33,271 bases of DNA from Candidatus Omnitrophota bacterium (GCA_028870995.1 JAGWOI010000024.1:1-33271), one strand, 5' to 3'. Counted from the first letter of the stretch, positions 1 through 8,564 are shown. Translations and numbers: made by a program. The notes: generated from the sequence alone by a model not told the origin.

Positions 1-414
1 CAAAACTTCTTCCAAATATTTCTCATATCCTTTGGTAACAGAATACTGTCCCACATGGACTACTGAAGATTTTCCATCCTTATTATTAACCGTGGGAAAA
101 CCCTCAAAGGTATCAAAGCCGACGATCTTCCTTATATGATTATAAGGTTCATACATGCCTCGAAACGATTCATACAGGGCCATGTTCTTCCCCCATCTCA
201 CGCCAAACTCCATAATTATTCCAGGTACAGTTAGTATTCTCTCATACATCTCATGAATGAAAAGAATTCGCATTAGATCTCGTCGCTTAATAAACAACGG
301 CAAGTTCTCCAAAATTTCATGATCAGGTATGGGACACTGACGAAAAATATCAACAATTTGCCGGCGAATTTCAATCTCTTGGGATGAAGAAGTCTTTACA
401 TCTGTTCTATCCAT
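1..414 (-). CDS. TylF/macrocin-type sugar O-methyltransferase, 3' part cut by window edge
   Basis: The reading frame starts at an ATG at 414 with a purine-rich ribosome site (GGGAGGGG) just upstream and stays open for 138 codons to the window edge, so the C-terminus is missing. The stretch GIIMEFGVRWGKNMA (about residues 66-80) followed by IVGFDTFEGFP (about 99-109) resembles the SAM-binding core of the TylF/MycF family, which methylates a sugar hydroxyl using SAM. Members near nonulosonate genes are often named dTDP-6-deoxy-L-hexose 3-O-methyltransferase. It begins 9 bases after the NeuB-like gene's stop and is the last gene seen of the long operon. Base composition is clearly more AT-rich than the genes right of about 1300. 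The family call is fairly sure; the sugar substrate is unknown. Confidence 0.72.
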   Translation of the reverse strand, partial: MDRTDVKTSSSQEIEIRRQIVDIFRQCPIPDHEILENLPLFIKRRDLMRILFIHEMYERILTVPGIIMEFGVRWGKNMALYESFRGMYEPYNHIRKIVGFDTFEGFPTVNNKDGKSSVVHVGQYSVTKGYEKYLEEVL

Positions 415-423
415 TGCCCCTCC

Positions 424-1452
424 CTATTTAATAACAATCAGTTCATCTTTTTTAAAATCTCTCCCGGCCTTTTTACCCAAAACTTTGTCCCATTGCATAG
501 GACTGATGCCCGACCCGGGCCTTTTGACATATAAATTCCTTTCATGAAAAGTCTCTCCTTGCTGAATATTACGAAAAGCCACGATACTTTTTCTGGCAAT
601 GGCCATATTCTTTATTTCTGAACCAGATGGCTTTTTAATACCGGTCCCTAACGCCATTTCGATATGGCGTATCGATTCAACCATGGCCTCTAACTCTTTC
701 TGACTCAGGGAGGCTTTATGATCAGGGCCAGGCAGATTCTTATCCAAAGTAAAATGCTTCTCAATGACAACGGCCCCCAAAGCCACCGCAGCCACAGGCA
801 CTTCGATGCCCAAAGTATGGTCCGAGTAGCCCACCGGTAGTCTGAACTTCTTTTTCATGGCACGCATTGCTAGCAAATTGACATCATGATAAGGGGTAGG
901 ATATTCAGTATTACAATGCAATAAGGTAATATCTTTTAATCGAGTACCTTCCTTGGTCAAAATCTTTAAAGCGTGATGGATATCCATCATAGTGCTCATA
1001 CCGGTAGATAAGATAATTTTCCGTTTAAGCCTGCCAATAGCGCGTAGATAAGGCAAGTTGGTAATTTCACCGGAAGGAATCTTGAAAGTTTTAAGCCCTA
1101 GATGGCGCAAGACTTCAATACTATCCAGATCAAAGGGTGTTGATAAAAATAGAATTTTCTTCTTGAGGCAATGCTCGGCCAATTTCTGAAAACATTCAGG
1201 AGGGAATTCCAGCTTCTGAGCCATTTCTAACTGACTTTCATCTTTTCCAGTGGTCGCCTTCTGGTACTCAGCCTTAGGGGCAAATCGACTGATCACATTG
1301 ACGGCCTTAAACGTCTGGAACTTGACCGCGTCCGCACCCGCGGCTGCGGCAGCGTCGATCATTTTCAGGGCCAAATCCATCCGGCCGTTATGATTGACCC
1401 CTGCTTCCGCAATGATAAAAACTTTTGAAGGATGTTTACCGTTTTTTCGCAT
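424..1452 (-). CDS. neuB: NeuB/LegI-type nonulosonic acid synthase with C-terminal SAF domain
   Basis: 342 residues, the usual length for sialic/legionaminic/pseudaminic acid synthases, which condense phosphoenolpyruvate with a six-carbon amino sugar. The TIM-barrel domain shows FIIAEAGVNHNG near the N-terminus, KIPSGE in the middle, LLHCNTEYPTP, and GYSDHTLG before EKHFT (about 231-236). The last ~55 residues form the SAF (antifreeze-like) domain with ARKSIVA. The text is closest to my memory of legionaminate synthases, and a LegB homologue lies in the same operon. The ATG at 1452 overlaps the upstream methyltransferase by 17 bases, with no clear ribosome site, so translational coupling is likely. 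GC drops sharply inside the gene: by hand count 38/60 at 1321-1380 but 18/60 at 901-960. The exact nonulosonate product is not settled. Confidence 0.88.
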   Translation of the reverse strand: MRKNGKHPSKVFIIAEAGVNHNGRMDLALKMIDAAAAAGADAVKFQTFKAVNVISRFAPKAEYQKATTGKDESQLEMAQKLEFPPECFQKLAEHCLKKKILFLSTPFDLDSIEVLRHLGLKTFKIPSGEITNLPYLRAIGRLKRKIILSTGMSTMMDIHHALKILTKEGTRLKDITLLHCNTEYPTPYHDVNLLAMRAMKKKFRLPVGYSDHTLGIEVPVAAVALGAVVIEKHFTLDKNLPGPDHKASLSQKELEAMVESIRHIEMALGTGIKKPSGSEIKNMAIARKSIVAFRNIQQGETFHERNLYVKRPGSGISPMQWDKVLGKKAGRDFKKDELIVIK

Positions 1453-2101
1453 AAATGATCCATTCGCTGATATTCATCTTTTCATCATCCTGGCTGTACT
1501 CCCTGCGGTCCACACAAATAAGATTAAACAGCTGACCGTAAAGTTTTGCGATACCCTCCCTGTCGATCAGGCGCACAAATCCCCGGCCGGAAAAAGGCCC
1601 GTCGGAGACATTGCTGTATTCCATGGGGCCGATCTGCCGGCGCTGCTGCCCCATATAAACGCGGTCCGTAAAGGTGCGGCTGTACAACAACCCTCGCGGT
1701 TTGAGGACGCGGCCGATTTCCGCCAGGATCTTCGGCATGTTCTGGGCAGAGTTATGGGCAAGGCACTCATTGTCGGCCACGGCGTCAAACTGGCCGTCGG
1801 CATAGGGCAGACGGATGATATCGCCGACAGCCAAATGCGCGCTTAATTTTTCCTGGGCCAGCCGCTCCTTGGCCTGGGCCACAGCCGTGGCAGACCCGTC
1901 AATACCATAGGCATCAAACCCTTCCCTGGCCAGGTACCAGATGTTGGCGCCTGGCCCGCAGCCGACCTCCAGTATTTTGACCCCGGAACGCGGCTGGACT
2001 TTATAAAAATTCCTCGCCATAAAACGGATAAAACTTTCGTCCGGGTACTTGCCCCACGTTTGGCGCTGAAACACGCCCTCCCAAACCTCATCCCAACTCA
2101 T
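1436..2101 (-). CDS. class I SAM-dependent methyltransferase
   Basis: 221 residues. Motif I is ILEVGCGPGAN (about 43-53), followed by an acidic residue at the end of beta 2 (YGIDGSA) and the motif II/post-II region GDIIRLPYADGQFDAV, all typical of the Methyltransf_11/25 fold that uses S-adenosylmethionine. The region after the fold (GPMEYSNVSDGPFSGRGF) probably shapes the acceptor site. It starts 21 bases after the FemAB-like gene and overlaps neuB by 17 bases, so it belongs to the polysaccharide operon and probably methylates a sugar or a sugar precursor. The acceptor atom cannot be told from sequence. Confidence 0.8.
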   Translation of the reverse strand: MSWDEVWEGVFQRQTWGKYPDESFIRFMARNFYKVQPRSGVKILEVGCGPGANIWYLAREGFDAYGIDGSATAVAQAKERLAQEKLSAHLAVGDIIRLPYADGQFDAVADNECLAHNSAQNMPKILAEIGRVLKPRGLLYSRTFTDRVYMGQQRRQIGPMEYSNVSDGPFSGRGFVRLIDREGIAKLYGQLFNLICVDRREYSQDDEKMNISEWIIYAKKR

Positions 2102-2122
2102 AGCCGCCTTTCTCCGCCGTCC

Positions 2123-3193
2123 TTAGCAGCGGTACTTCAGGAAATAATTAGCATACTCTGCCTGCTTTGAAGGGAACTTCTCCCGCCAGAGGCGGCAAAT
2201 CTCCTCATAGGCATTGTGGTCGCACACCTTGCAGGCAATGGAGAAATCCAAAACGCCTTTTTTCGAAAAAGTCTTTTTATACCCAAAGATCCCGTCATTC
2301 TCGCTTTTCCCGCCGCCCAGAAGATACCTTTCCAAATGCAGGGACTGCAGATGCAAAATCAACTCATGCTTCAACAAATTATTGGGGCGCGAGGCCTGGG
2401 CCTGTTGGAGCGTGCCTCCCAAAAATGAATACGCATTCTTTTTGCTTATCAAAACCAGCTCACACGAGACCGGCTGTCCGTTTAAATAGGCAAAAAAGAA
2501 CAAGCTCTGCCGAGGCAACAAAGAACAGACTTTCCGGAAATAATCTTGAGAAAAGAAATAATCGGCCCCGGAATTATTACGTTCCATCGTATGGTGATAA
2601 ATATTGAGAAATTCTCCCAGCAGGCTCTCGTCCATGTCCCTGCCCTCATAGGACCTGATCTCGACACCCATTTGCCGGGCCTTATTGACGTTCTTGCGCA
2701 CGCAATGCTCATAAGAGTCCATCCACAGGTCTTCCGGGGACAAGGTCAAATCAACGTAAACATTCTTTTTCGCCGGCTTTAAATCCCACCAGGACTCCGC
2801 GCCAGGCATTGGCCAAAGCGGATTTAACCGCATAAACTCCGCCACAATCCTTTCGCGGGAACAGTATTGGGCAAAAATTCCGGCGCAGCGGCGGGAGAAA
2901 TCCGCATCATCATCGCTGACGGCAAAACCGTTGTAGCCGTACGCCCCTTCGATGTCATAGAAATCCCCGTCCAGTTCGAAATCAACGGCCCTGTTGATAT
3001 GCGTCTTTAAATAAGGATATAAGAAAACCTTGCCGCCTTCTTCGGCAAAGAAGCATTCCACCCGCTTTTCAGGTGTCTGATAAAGGGCATAATAATCCGG
3101 CCCCAAATAAACATCCTGCTTCCCTTCAGGAAGCATGCCGAGGTATTTTATCCACCTCTCCCTGTCCTCCAAGGTCAGAATGCCTTCTTGCAT
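2123..3193 (-). CDS. FemAB/GNAT-fold acyl- or aminoacyltransferase-like protein
   Basis: 356 residues from the ATG at 3193. An earlier in-frame ATG at 3220 overlaps the legB stop, but the 3193 start has GGAG eight bases upstream and follows that stop by 19 bases, so I prefer it. The C-terminal half (from about KNVNKARQMGVEI) has the look of the duplicated GNAT fold of the FemAB/BioF2-like group: VRKNVNKAR, then YHHTMERNN, then PVSCELVLISKKNAYSFLGG and a lysine/glycine-rich GYKKTFSKKG near the end. Known relatives move amino acids from aminoacyl-tRNA or acyl groups onto amines. In a sugar operon beside LegB and methyltransferases it may acylate an amino sugar (inference). I see no signal peptide or membrane segment. 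Confidence 0.65.
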   Translation of the reverse strand: MQEGILTLEDRERWIKYLGMLPEGKQDVYLGPDYYALYQTPEKRVECFFAEEGGKVFLYPYLKTHINRAVDFELDGDFYDIEGAYGYNGFAVSDDDADFSRRCAGIFAQYCSRERIVAEFMRLNPLWPMPGAESWWDLKPAKKNVYVDLTLSPEDLWMDSYEHCVRKNVNKARQMGVEIRSYEGRDMDESLLGEFLNIYHHTMERNNSGADYFFSQDYFRKVCSLLPRQSLFFFAYLNGQPVSCELVLISKKNAYSFLGGTLQQAQASRPNNLLKHELILHLQSLHLERYLLGGGKSENDGIFGYKKTFSKKGVLDFSIACKVCDHNAYEEICRLWREKFPSKQAEYANYFLKYRC

Positions 3194-3212
3194 AGACAAA
3201 ACTCCAGCCGGC

Positions 3213-4187
3213 CTAAACATTATAGAGACCGGTTTTATACATTCCCAGGTTGCGGCCTATCCAATCCATAGTTTCTTTCAAACCCGCTTCGAGGGTATAT
3301 CTTGGCTTCCAGCCTGTCAGGCCCAAAAGTTTGGCATTATTGCAGCGCAGGCGCTCCACTTCCGTCGAATGCCCACGCAAACGCTGGCGGTCCTCAATGA
3401 TCCTGATCTTGACCTTGGCCATAGCGGCGATCATCCTGGCCAATTCTCCCACGGACGTCTCGGTATTCATGCCGATATTGACAGCCTGTCCCACAGCCCT
3501 GGAACATCCGGCGATTTGGAGAAACCCCTCGACCGTGTCGAACACGCAGGTCAAATCCCTCGTAGGGGAAGTGTTGCCCAATTTGATCTGCCTTTGGCCG
3601 CTCAGCACCTGGGTAATGATCGTTGGAACAACCGCCCGGGCGGATTGGCGCGGGCCATAGGTGTTAAAAGGACGCACCACCTTGACGGGCAAGCCGAAGG
3701 ACCGCCAATAGCTCAGGGCCAGCTGGTCCGCGGCGATCTTGGTGGCGGCATACGGTGACTGCCCCACTGAAGGATGTTTTTCATCGATGGGCACATACTG
3801 TGCCGTGCCGTAAGTTTCGCTGGTAGAGGTCACCAATACATTCTTGATACCCAGATCCTTGGCGGCCTCCAGCACATTATAGGTCCCTTCTATATTCGTC
3901 TTGATATAGGCCAACGGTGAAACATAGGAATACGGGATACCAACCAGGGCGGCCAGGTGAAAGACCGTATCACAGCCTTTCATGGCCTTGCTGACCGAAT
4001 CAAAATCACGGATGTCGCCGGTGACGACGTCGATCTTCTTCAAAGCAGGACTTGCGTCCAGCCATCCCCAACGGTTGTTGGCGTTATAACGAACGAATGC
4101 CTTGACTTGAAATCCCTTGCGGACGCACAACTCCGTCAGGTGAGACCCAATAAATCCGCCGGCACCGGTAATCAAGATTTTTTTCAT
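3213..4187 (-). CDS. legB: LegB-type NAD-dependent 4,6-dehydratase (extended SDR)
   Basis: 324 residues. It opens with ITGAGGFIGSH, the NAD-binding Gly motif of extended SDRs, and has SETYG and SPYAATK (YxxxK, Tyr about 145). RYNANNRWGWLD (about 33-44) is the feature I associate with LegB, the UDP-GlcNAc 4,6-dehydratase that starts bacterial legionaminate synthesis. The C-terminal STEVERLRCNNAK and LTGWKPRYTLEAGLKETMDW also match that family. It sits 18 bases after the ABC transporter gene and two genes before neuB, so the two plausibly serve one nonulosonate pathway. The matching aminotransferase (LegC), hydrolase (LegG), acetyltransferase (LegH) and CMP-transferase (LegF) are not recognisable in the window and could lie left of position 1. 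Confidence 0.82.
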   Translation of the reverse strand: MKKILITGAGGFIGSHLTELCVRKGFQVKAFVRYNANNRWGWLDASPALKKIDVVTGDIRDFDSVSKAMKGCDTVFHLAALVGIPYSYVSPLAYIKTNIEGTYNVLEAAKDLGIKNVLVTSTSETYGTAQYVPIDEKHPSVGQSPYAATKIAADQLALSYWRSFGLPVKVVRPFNTYGPRQSARAVVPTIITQVLSGQRQIKLGNTSPTRDLTCVFDTVEGFLQIAGCSRAVGQAVNIGMNTETSVGELARMIAAMAKVKIRIIEDRQRLRGHSTEVERLRCNNAKLLGLTGWKPRYTLEAGLKETMDWIGRNLGMYKTGLYNV

Positions 4188-4205
4188 ATGGTCGTATCTC
4201 TTTCT

Positions 4206-5975
4206 TTAAGCAAGGCCCTGGATTTCCGCGGTTTTAAGGAATGTGCCGCCTTTGATGCTCATGAGACGGTCGAACGAACCCTCCTCGATGAGGCGCCCCT
4301 GGTCCATGACATAAATGTGGTCTGCCTTCCTTATCGTCGACAACCTGTGCGCGACCGCCACGATGGTTGTTTCACGCGCTATTTTTTCAATAGAGTTCTG
4401 GATAAGTATTTCCGAATGGCTGTCCAGGGCGCTGGTGGCTTCATCAAGCACCAGCAGCTGCGGTTTGCGCAGAAGGGCCCTTGCCAGGGCAATGCGCTGG
4501 CGCTGTCCCCCTGACAAACGGACGCCCTGATCGCCTATGATGGTATCCTCTTTCATGGGCAGATCTTTGACAAACTCATGGGAATTGGAAAGCAGCAGGG
4601 CCGTCTCGATATCCTGCTGACTGGCGGCGTCAAAACCCCACAAGAGATTGTCCTTGATCGACATATTAAATAAAAAAGCGTCTTGAGGGATGTAGCCGAG
4701 CTTCGTCCTCCAGCTGATCAAGTCGTACTCCTTAAAGGGTATCCCGTCGATAAGATAGCGGCCTTTTTGGGGCTGGTAAAAACCCATCATCACGTCAATC
4801 AACGTCGTCTTGCCGGAACCGGAGCGTCCGACGATGGCGATCATCTTGCCGCGGGGTATCTCCATATCGAGGTCCACAAGGGCCGATTGGCCGTTAGGGT
4901 AGGAAAAACTAACCCCCTGAAAGGCAATTTTATCCTTAATTTGCTCAAAAGGTTTTGTCCCCGACACCTGCTCCATGCGCACGGCCTCCTGCCGCAGGTC
5001 GTGGATTTGCTCAAGACCGGCAGAAAGGTTCTTTATATAATTCCTCAAATCGACCACGCTCAAGGCGTATTGAGTTATCATTTTAAAAATGTAAAGCAAC
5101 AGGAAGATTTCCGAAATTTTCAGGTGAAAGAAATTCCAGCCTAAATAAATGGCCAGTAAGATCGCCGTAAAACCCACCGGTTCAAAAGCCAGCGGCGTGA
5201 CTGCGCGGATCATGACGTATTTGAAGGCGGCCGCAACCAGTTGATTGATCACTCCTGCCAGCTTTATAAACGATTTATCCTGGTTCCCATAACCCAAAAC
5301 CAGTTTCGCGGCATGGAAAGACTCCATGACGGCTCCCTGAAACTCATTATATTTCTCCGTGGAGGTCTTGCCTAGCTGTCCGATCCTTTTCCCTATCAGA
5401 AGGACCGGGACAAGGCCGAAGAGGGTCAAAAGAGAGACGATCAACGTTATTTTCCAGGAAATATAAAGCCCCACGCCCAAATAAAAAACAACACAAAATC
5501 CGGCGGCTGCGATGTCCCCAAGGGTTTGAAACGTAAACCCGACCTTTTCCGTCTCCGTTATGATTGAATTGCTTAACGTCCCCTGTTTCTGAAATACAAA
5601 GAATTCCCAGCCTGCCCCCATAAAGGCGCGGTACTGCTCCAAAATCATGTTCTTGACCATTTGCATCCTGATAAAGGTAAGAACATACTTGGAAACAGCC
5701 GCAATAAGGTTCTTAACGATCGTCGCCAATAAGAACAGCACAATCAGCCAGGACAAGGTAGGCGGAATGGAGATTCTTTCCAGCCAATGCAGGATAACCA
5801 CGGTCGCATGGCTGGCCTGCTTTAGATCGGGATGGATCATCAGGTCTATCACGGGCATGACCGTAATGCTCGAAAAGGCCTGGATAAAACTGGACAGGAC
5901 CGTAACCAGGATAAGTACCGCCAGCAGAAAGGGGTTGCGCTTCTGTGCTATTTGTATGATTTTCCAGATTTTCAT
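4206..5975 (-). CDS. ABC exporter, fused membrane and ATPase domains (MsbA/PglK-like flippase)
   Basis: 589 residues, a half-transporter that must dimerise. The N-terminal ~330 residues hold about six membrane segments; the C-terminal part is the ATPase, with Walker A GRSGSGKTT (about 379-387), signature LSGGQRQR (about 485-492), Walker B LLVLDEATSALD (about 505) and H-loop VAHRLS. Relatives include MsbA (lipid A) and PglK/WlaB, which flips undecaprenyl-PP-linked glycans. Its place in the middle of a sugar operon, with no Wzx-type flippase in view, suggests it flips the lipid-linked oligosaccharide made here (inference). It follows the GT2 gene by 21 bases and precedes legB by 18. The family is certain; the substrate is not. 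Confidence 0.9.
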   Translation of the reverse strand: MKIWKIIQIAQKRNPFLLAVLILVTVLSSFIQAFSSITVMPVIDLMIHPDLKQASHATVVILHWLERISIPPTLSWLIVLFLLATIVKNLIAAVSKYVLTFIRMQMVKNMILEQYRAFMGAGWEFFVFQKQGTLSNSIITETEKVGFTFQTLGDIAAAGFCVVFYLGVGLYISWKITLIVSLLTLFGLVPVLLIGKRIGQLGKTSTEKYNEFQGAVMESFHAAKLVLGYGNQDKSFIKLAGVINQLVAAAFKYVMIRAVTPLAFEPVGFTAILLAIYLGWNFFHLKISEIFLLLYIFKMITQYALSVVDLRNYIKNLSAGLEQIHDLRQEAVRMEQVSGTKPFEQIKDKIAFQGVSFSYPNGQSALVDLDMEIPRGKMIAIVGRSGSGKTTLIDVMMGFYQPQKGRYLIDGIPFKEYDLISWRTKLGYIPQDAFLFNMSIKDNLLWGFDAASQQDIETALLLSNSHEFVKDLPMKEDTIIGDQGVRLSGGQRQRIALARALLRKPQLLVLDEATSALDSHSEILIQNSIEKIARETTIVAVAHRLSTIRKADHIYVMDQGRLIEEGSFDRLMSIKGGTFLKTAEIQGLA

Positions 5976-5996
5976 ACCATGAGCCGTCTCTTTGGC

Positions 5997-7076
5997 CTAT
6001 TTAAACGCCCGTTTTTGCAACGGCCTAAGCCACGGGAATTTTTCAACCAATTTGGGATGTGCTTCAAACAATCTGCGAAATTTAGGTTTTAAATAATATT
6101 TAAATTCTTTCTTTTCTTTCCAAAGGCAAGGCAGAACCATGCGCCAGAAATACGGCTGGAGCCATAAAATTTTAAGAAGGAACCAGCATGCCTTAAAACG
6201 AAGATGATAAAAGCTGACGGCAAACCACTCGGTGGCATTTTGAGACATGGAACAAGTTATCCTCTCGACCACGTCCTGGGCGAGTTTTTCTCCAAAGGCC
6301 TCTGCCCACCTTTTTTTAATCTGCCACTCCTGCAATAATTCCATTGTTACATCATAGGGGGTGCCGCCGTGGAAGTTCATAAGCTTATTGAGCTGCCCCT
6401 CGTGCCTTCTCCAATACAAAACGGCCGTCTCATCGAAACCGGTGACGCCAAAGGGAACAATGCCCCACAAGGCACTGAATTCCAGCGAAGGATGGAACCC
6501 GCCCATAGCGGTAAATTCTTTTCTCCTGTAGGAAAAAATGCAGCCGGGAGCGTTAAACATAATGCAGGGCCAGTCTCTGCTCAATGTATTAAGCGCAAGC
6601 AGATGCCCCGGCATGTACCGCGGACGGAAATTGGTTGTCCTTGGGCCTTCAGGCAAAAGCTTGCCCGAGGCATCCATGTCTTTAACAAGCCCGGCCGCCG
6701 TTGTGCAAGCCGGATTGCCTTCGAACAGGGCAACCATTTTCTCGACATAATCGTCTGAAATAATATCATCGTCCGACTGGTAAAAAACAAATTCGCCGGT
6801 TGCCGCTTTCAAGGCCGCGCCCAGGCAGACCCTGTTCATGTAATGCGGCTGATCGATGCGGTATTGATTTTCCTTAAAATGAACGATCTTGACCCTGTTG
6901 TCTTTCTTCTCCAAGTCCATGATATAGTCATACACTTCAGGGATCGCCCCGTTGTCCACAATGACAATCTCAAGATGCTGGTACGACTGGCGGAACATCG
7001 CCGCCAGCGAATCTTTCAAGAACCCCAAACGGCGGTAACAAATGGTTATGATCGTAAAAACCGGCCGTTTATCCAT
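5997..7076 (-). CDS. GT2-family glycosyltransferase
   Basis: 359 residues. The N-terminal GT-A domain reads FTIITICYRRLGFLKDSL, then IVIVDNGA and, near residue 100, VFYQSDDDIISDDYVEKM, where the DDD carries the metal- and nucleotide-sugar-binding DXD motif. A tract rich in Trp, Phe and Tyr (about 290-330) followed by several Lys near the C-terminus suggests peripheral membrane attachment. It transfers a sugar from a nucleotide donor to a lipid-linked acceptor on the cytoplasmic face. The ATG at 7076 comes one base after the preceding gene's stop and has GAGGGA about ten bases upstream. Donor and acceptor are unknown. Confidence 0.88.
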   Translation of the reverse strand: MDKRPVFTIITICYRRLGFLKDSLAAMFRQSYQHLEIVIVDNGAIPEVYDYIMDLEKKDNRVKIVHFKENQYRIDQPHYMNRVCLGAALKAATGEFVFYQSDDDIISDDYVEKMVALFEGNPACTTAAGLVKDMDASGKLLPEGPRTTNFRPRYMPGHLLALNTLSRDWPCIMFNAPGCIFSYRRKEFTAMGGFHPSLEFSALWGIVPFGVTGFDETAVLYWRRHEGQLNKLMNFHGGTPYDVTMELLQEWQIKKRWAEAFGEKLAQDVVERITCSMSQNATEWFAVSFYHLRFKACWFLLKILWLQPYFWRMVLPCLWKEKKEFKYYLKPKFRRLFEAHPKLVEKFPWLRPLQKRAFK

Positions 7077-7077
7077 A

Positions 7078-8007
7078 TCATTTCATCCCTCGGTAATAAT
7101 CCGACATTTCGTCCCAGGCCCGGGCCTCATCCCATCCCGAGACCCGCTCATAAACCGCATCTGTGTTGTACCGCTGCAAGGGTTCGGAGAAATCCTTCTG
7201 CTCCAGGAATTCTACCGGACATGGAGTCTTCCATCTTTGTGCTATTTCCCGGGAAACCCTTAAGGTGAAATCTTTCTGGCTCTCGACGTACCCGCTGGGA
7301 TTAAACCGCGCATATCTTCCGCTAGACCCCTGCCCGACAAAATCGCTGTAGGCCAACGCCAGGGCCGAGACATGAATATTGTCACGGACATAGGCCGGCG
7401 TCTTGACAACCGCTGTCTCTCCTTTGAGCCAAGACCTCATCAGATAACACGTAAATCTTTCTTCTTCCAGGGGTCCAAAAGGATTGGGAATAACGAATTT
7501 GCCAAAGGACAAACCATGCCTTCGGGCAAAATACCCGAACAGGTCGGCGGTTGACCGTTTGCCAACCCCATAAGGGGAGAATGCCTCCAAGACCGGATCT
7601 CCCTGCCCCTCTCCTGGTTCAAAAACACTGCCGGTCAAGATGACCTTGGAACATTGACGCATGGCCAGCTCTTTAAGGACATCGTCGATGTGATTAGTAT
7701 TTTGAGCTATCGCCCGCACATAATCAAAGTCCGCTTCTTTATAGCGGGTGGTGTCCGTCGCATGGTGGCACAAAACATCCCAGCGGTCCCTGGACCTGAG
7801 TAGCTCCATAAATGCCGGTGAACCAAAAGAGCATGAAAAGACGGGGCTAACTTCGGAAGGCATAAGATCAATGCGTCTTTTCCTCAAGCCGGTATAACTG
7901 CCCGGGCCTTTGGTAAAGGTCGCCGTCACTTCATGCCCGCCGCGGCACAGCTCCCTGACAAACCAATAACCTGTAAATGAGCTGGCCCCTGTAAAAAGTA
8001 TTTGCAT
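7078..8007 (-). CDS. extended SDR, NAD-dependent epimerase/reductase
   Basis: 309 residues. The dinucleotide motif is FTGASSFTGYW (GxxxFTG rather than the more usual GxxGFIG), the central Ser/Thr region is LTGSVFEPG, and the active-site pair is YGVGK (YxxxK). PNPFGPLEEERF resembles the substrate loop of nucleotide-sugar dehydratases/reductases. Its start is fused to the preceding RmlC-type gene through a TAATG stop/start overlap, so the two are probably made in equal amounts and act in sequence: 3(,5)-epimerisation of a 4-keto sugar, then 4-keto reduction, as in RmlC-RmlD. That order is inference; it could also be an epimerase. Confidence 0.75.
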   Translation of the reverse strand: MQILFTGASSFTGYWFVRELCRGGHEVTATFTKGPGSYTGLRKRRIDLMPSEVSPVFSCSFGSPAFMELLRSRDRWDVLCHHATDTTRYKEADFDYVRAIAQNTNHIDDVLKELAMRQCSKVILTGSVFEPGEGQGDPVLEAFSPYGVGKRSTADLFGYFARRHGLSFGKFVIPNPFGPLEEERFTCYLMRSWLKGETAVVKTPAYVRDNIHVSALALAYSDFVGQGSSGRYARFNPSGYVESQKDFTLRVSREIAQRWKTPCPVEFLEQKDFSEPLQRYNTDAVYERVSGWDEARAWDEMSDYYRGMK

Positions 8008-8564
8008 TAGAAAATCTCCGGCAGTTCGGGCACAATCTCTTTGAGCGTCGGCAAAGAGCGGTCTTTCTGCGACAGAATCGGATTATCCACGGGCCAGGAA
8101 ATCCCTAACCCCGGATCATCCCAACGGATCCCTCTCTCTAAAGTGGGGGTATAATAACTGTCCACCTTATAAATAATTTCGGTCATATCACTCAACACGC
8201 AATACCCGTGGGCGAATCCCCGGGGGATCAACAGCATCTTGGGATCATCTTCTGAAAGTTCAACAGCGCCCCATTTCCCAAACGTCGCAGATGTTTTACG
8301 CAGATCGACAAAGACATCGTAAATCTTCCCCTTGATGACTCGGACCAGCTTTGCCTCGGCATGCGGAGGCAGTTGAAAATGAAGCCCTCTCAGCGTTCCT
8401 TTTTTGAATGAACGGGCATGGTTCTCCTGGACCCAAGAACATTGGATCCCTGACCGTTCCAAAATTTCCCGGTCGTATGTCCGCATAAAGAACCCCCGGT
8501 CATCGCCGCGCGGTGCAAGCTTGATCTCCCACACTCCCTGGAAGCAGCCTTCAGTCACGATCAT
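8007..8564 (-). CDS. rfbC: RmlC-type dTDP-4-dehydrorhamnose 3,5-epimerase family protein
   Basis: 185 residues, the standard length for RmlC. The cupin core shows DDRGFFMRTYD near 21-31, the catalytic histidine in LRGLHFQLPP (His62), KLVRVIKGKIYDVFVDLR, PRGFAHGY and YKVDSYYTP, in the usual order. RmlC enzymes epimerise C3 and/or C5 of nucleotide-linked 4-keto-6-deoxy sugars. No RmlA or RmlB is in the window. The cytidylyltransferase gene three genes upstream in the operon suggests the substrate may be a CDP- rather than a dTDP-sugar (inference). It overlaps the dehydrogenase gene by ATGA and the following SDR by TAATG. Confidence 0.86.
   Translation of the reverse strand: MIVTEGCFQGVWEIKLAPRGDDRGFFMRTYDREILERSGIQCSWVQENHARSFKKGTLRGLHFQLPPHAEAKLVRVIKGKIYDVFVDLRKTSATFGKWGAVELSEDDPKMLLIPRGFAHGYCVLSDMTEIIYKVDSYYTPTLERGIRWDDPGLGISWPVDNPILSQKDRSLPTLKEIVPELPEIF

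Noticed and set aside
3135..3758. 207-residue open frame on the plus strand
   Set aside because: Antisense to the LegB and FemAB-like genes, which have clear family motifs; no motif of its own.
7078..8564. Calling a complete dTDP-rhamnose pathway
   Set aside because: RmlA and RmlB are absent from the window, and the SDR next to RmlC is not clearly RmlD.
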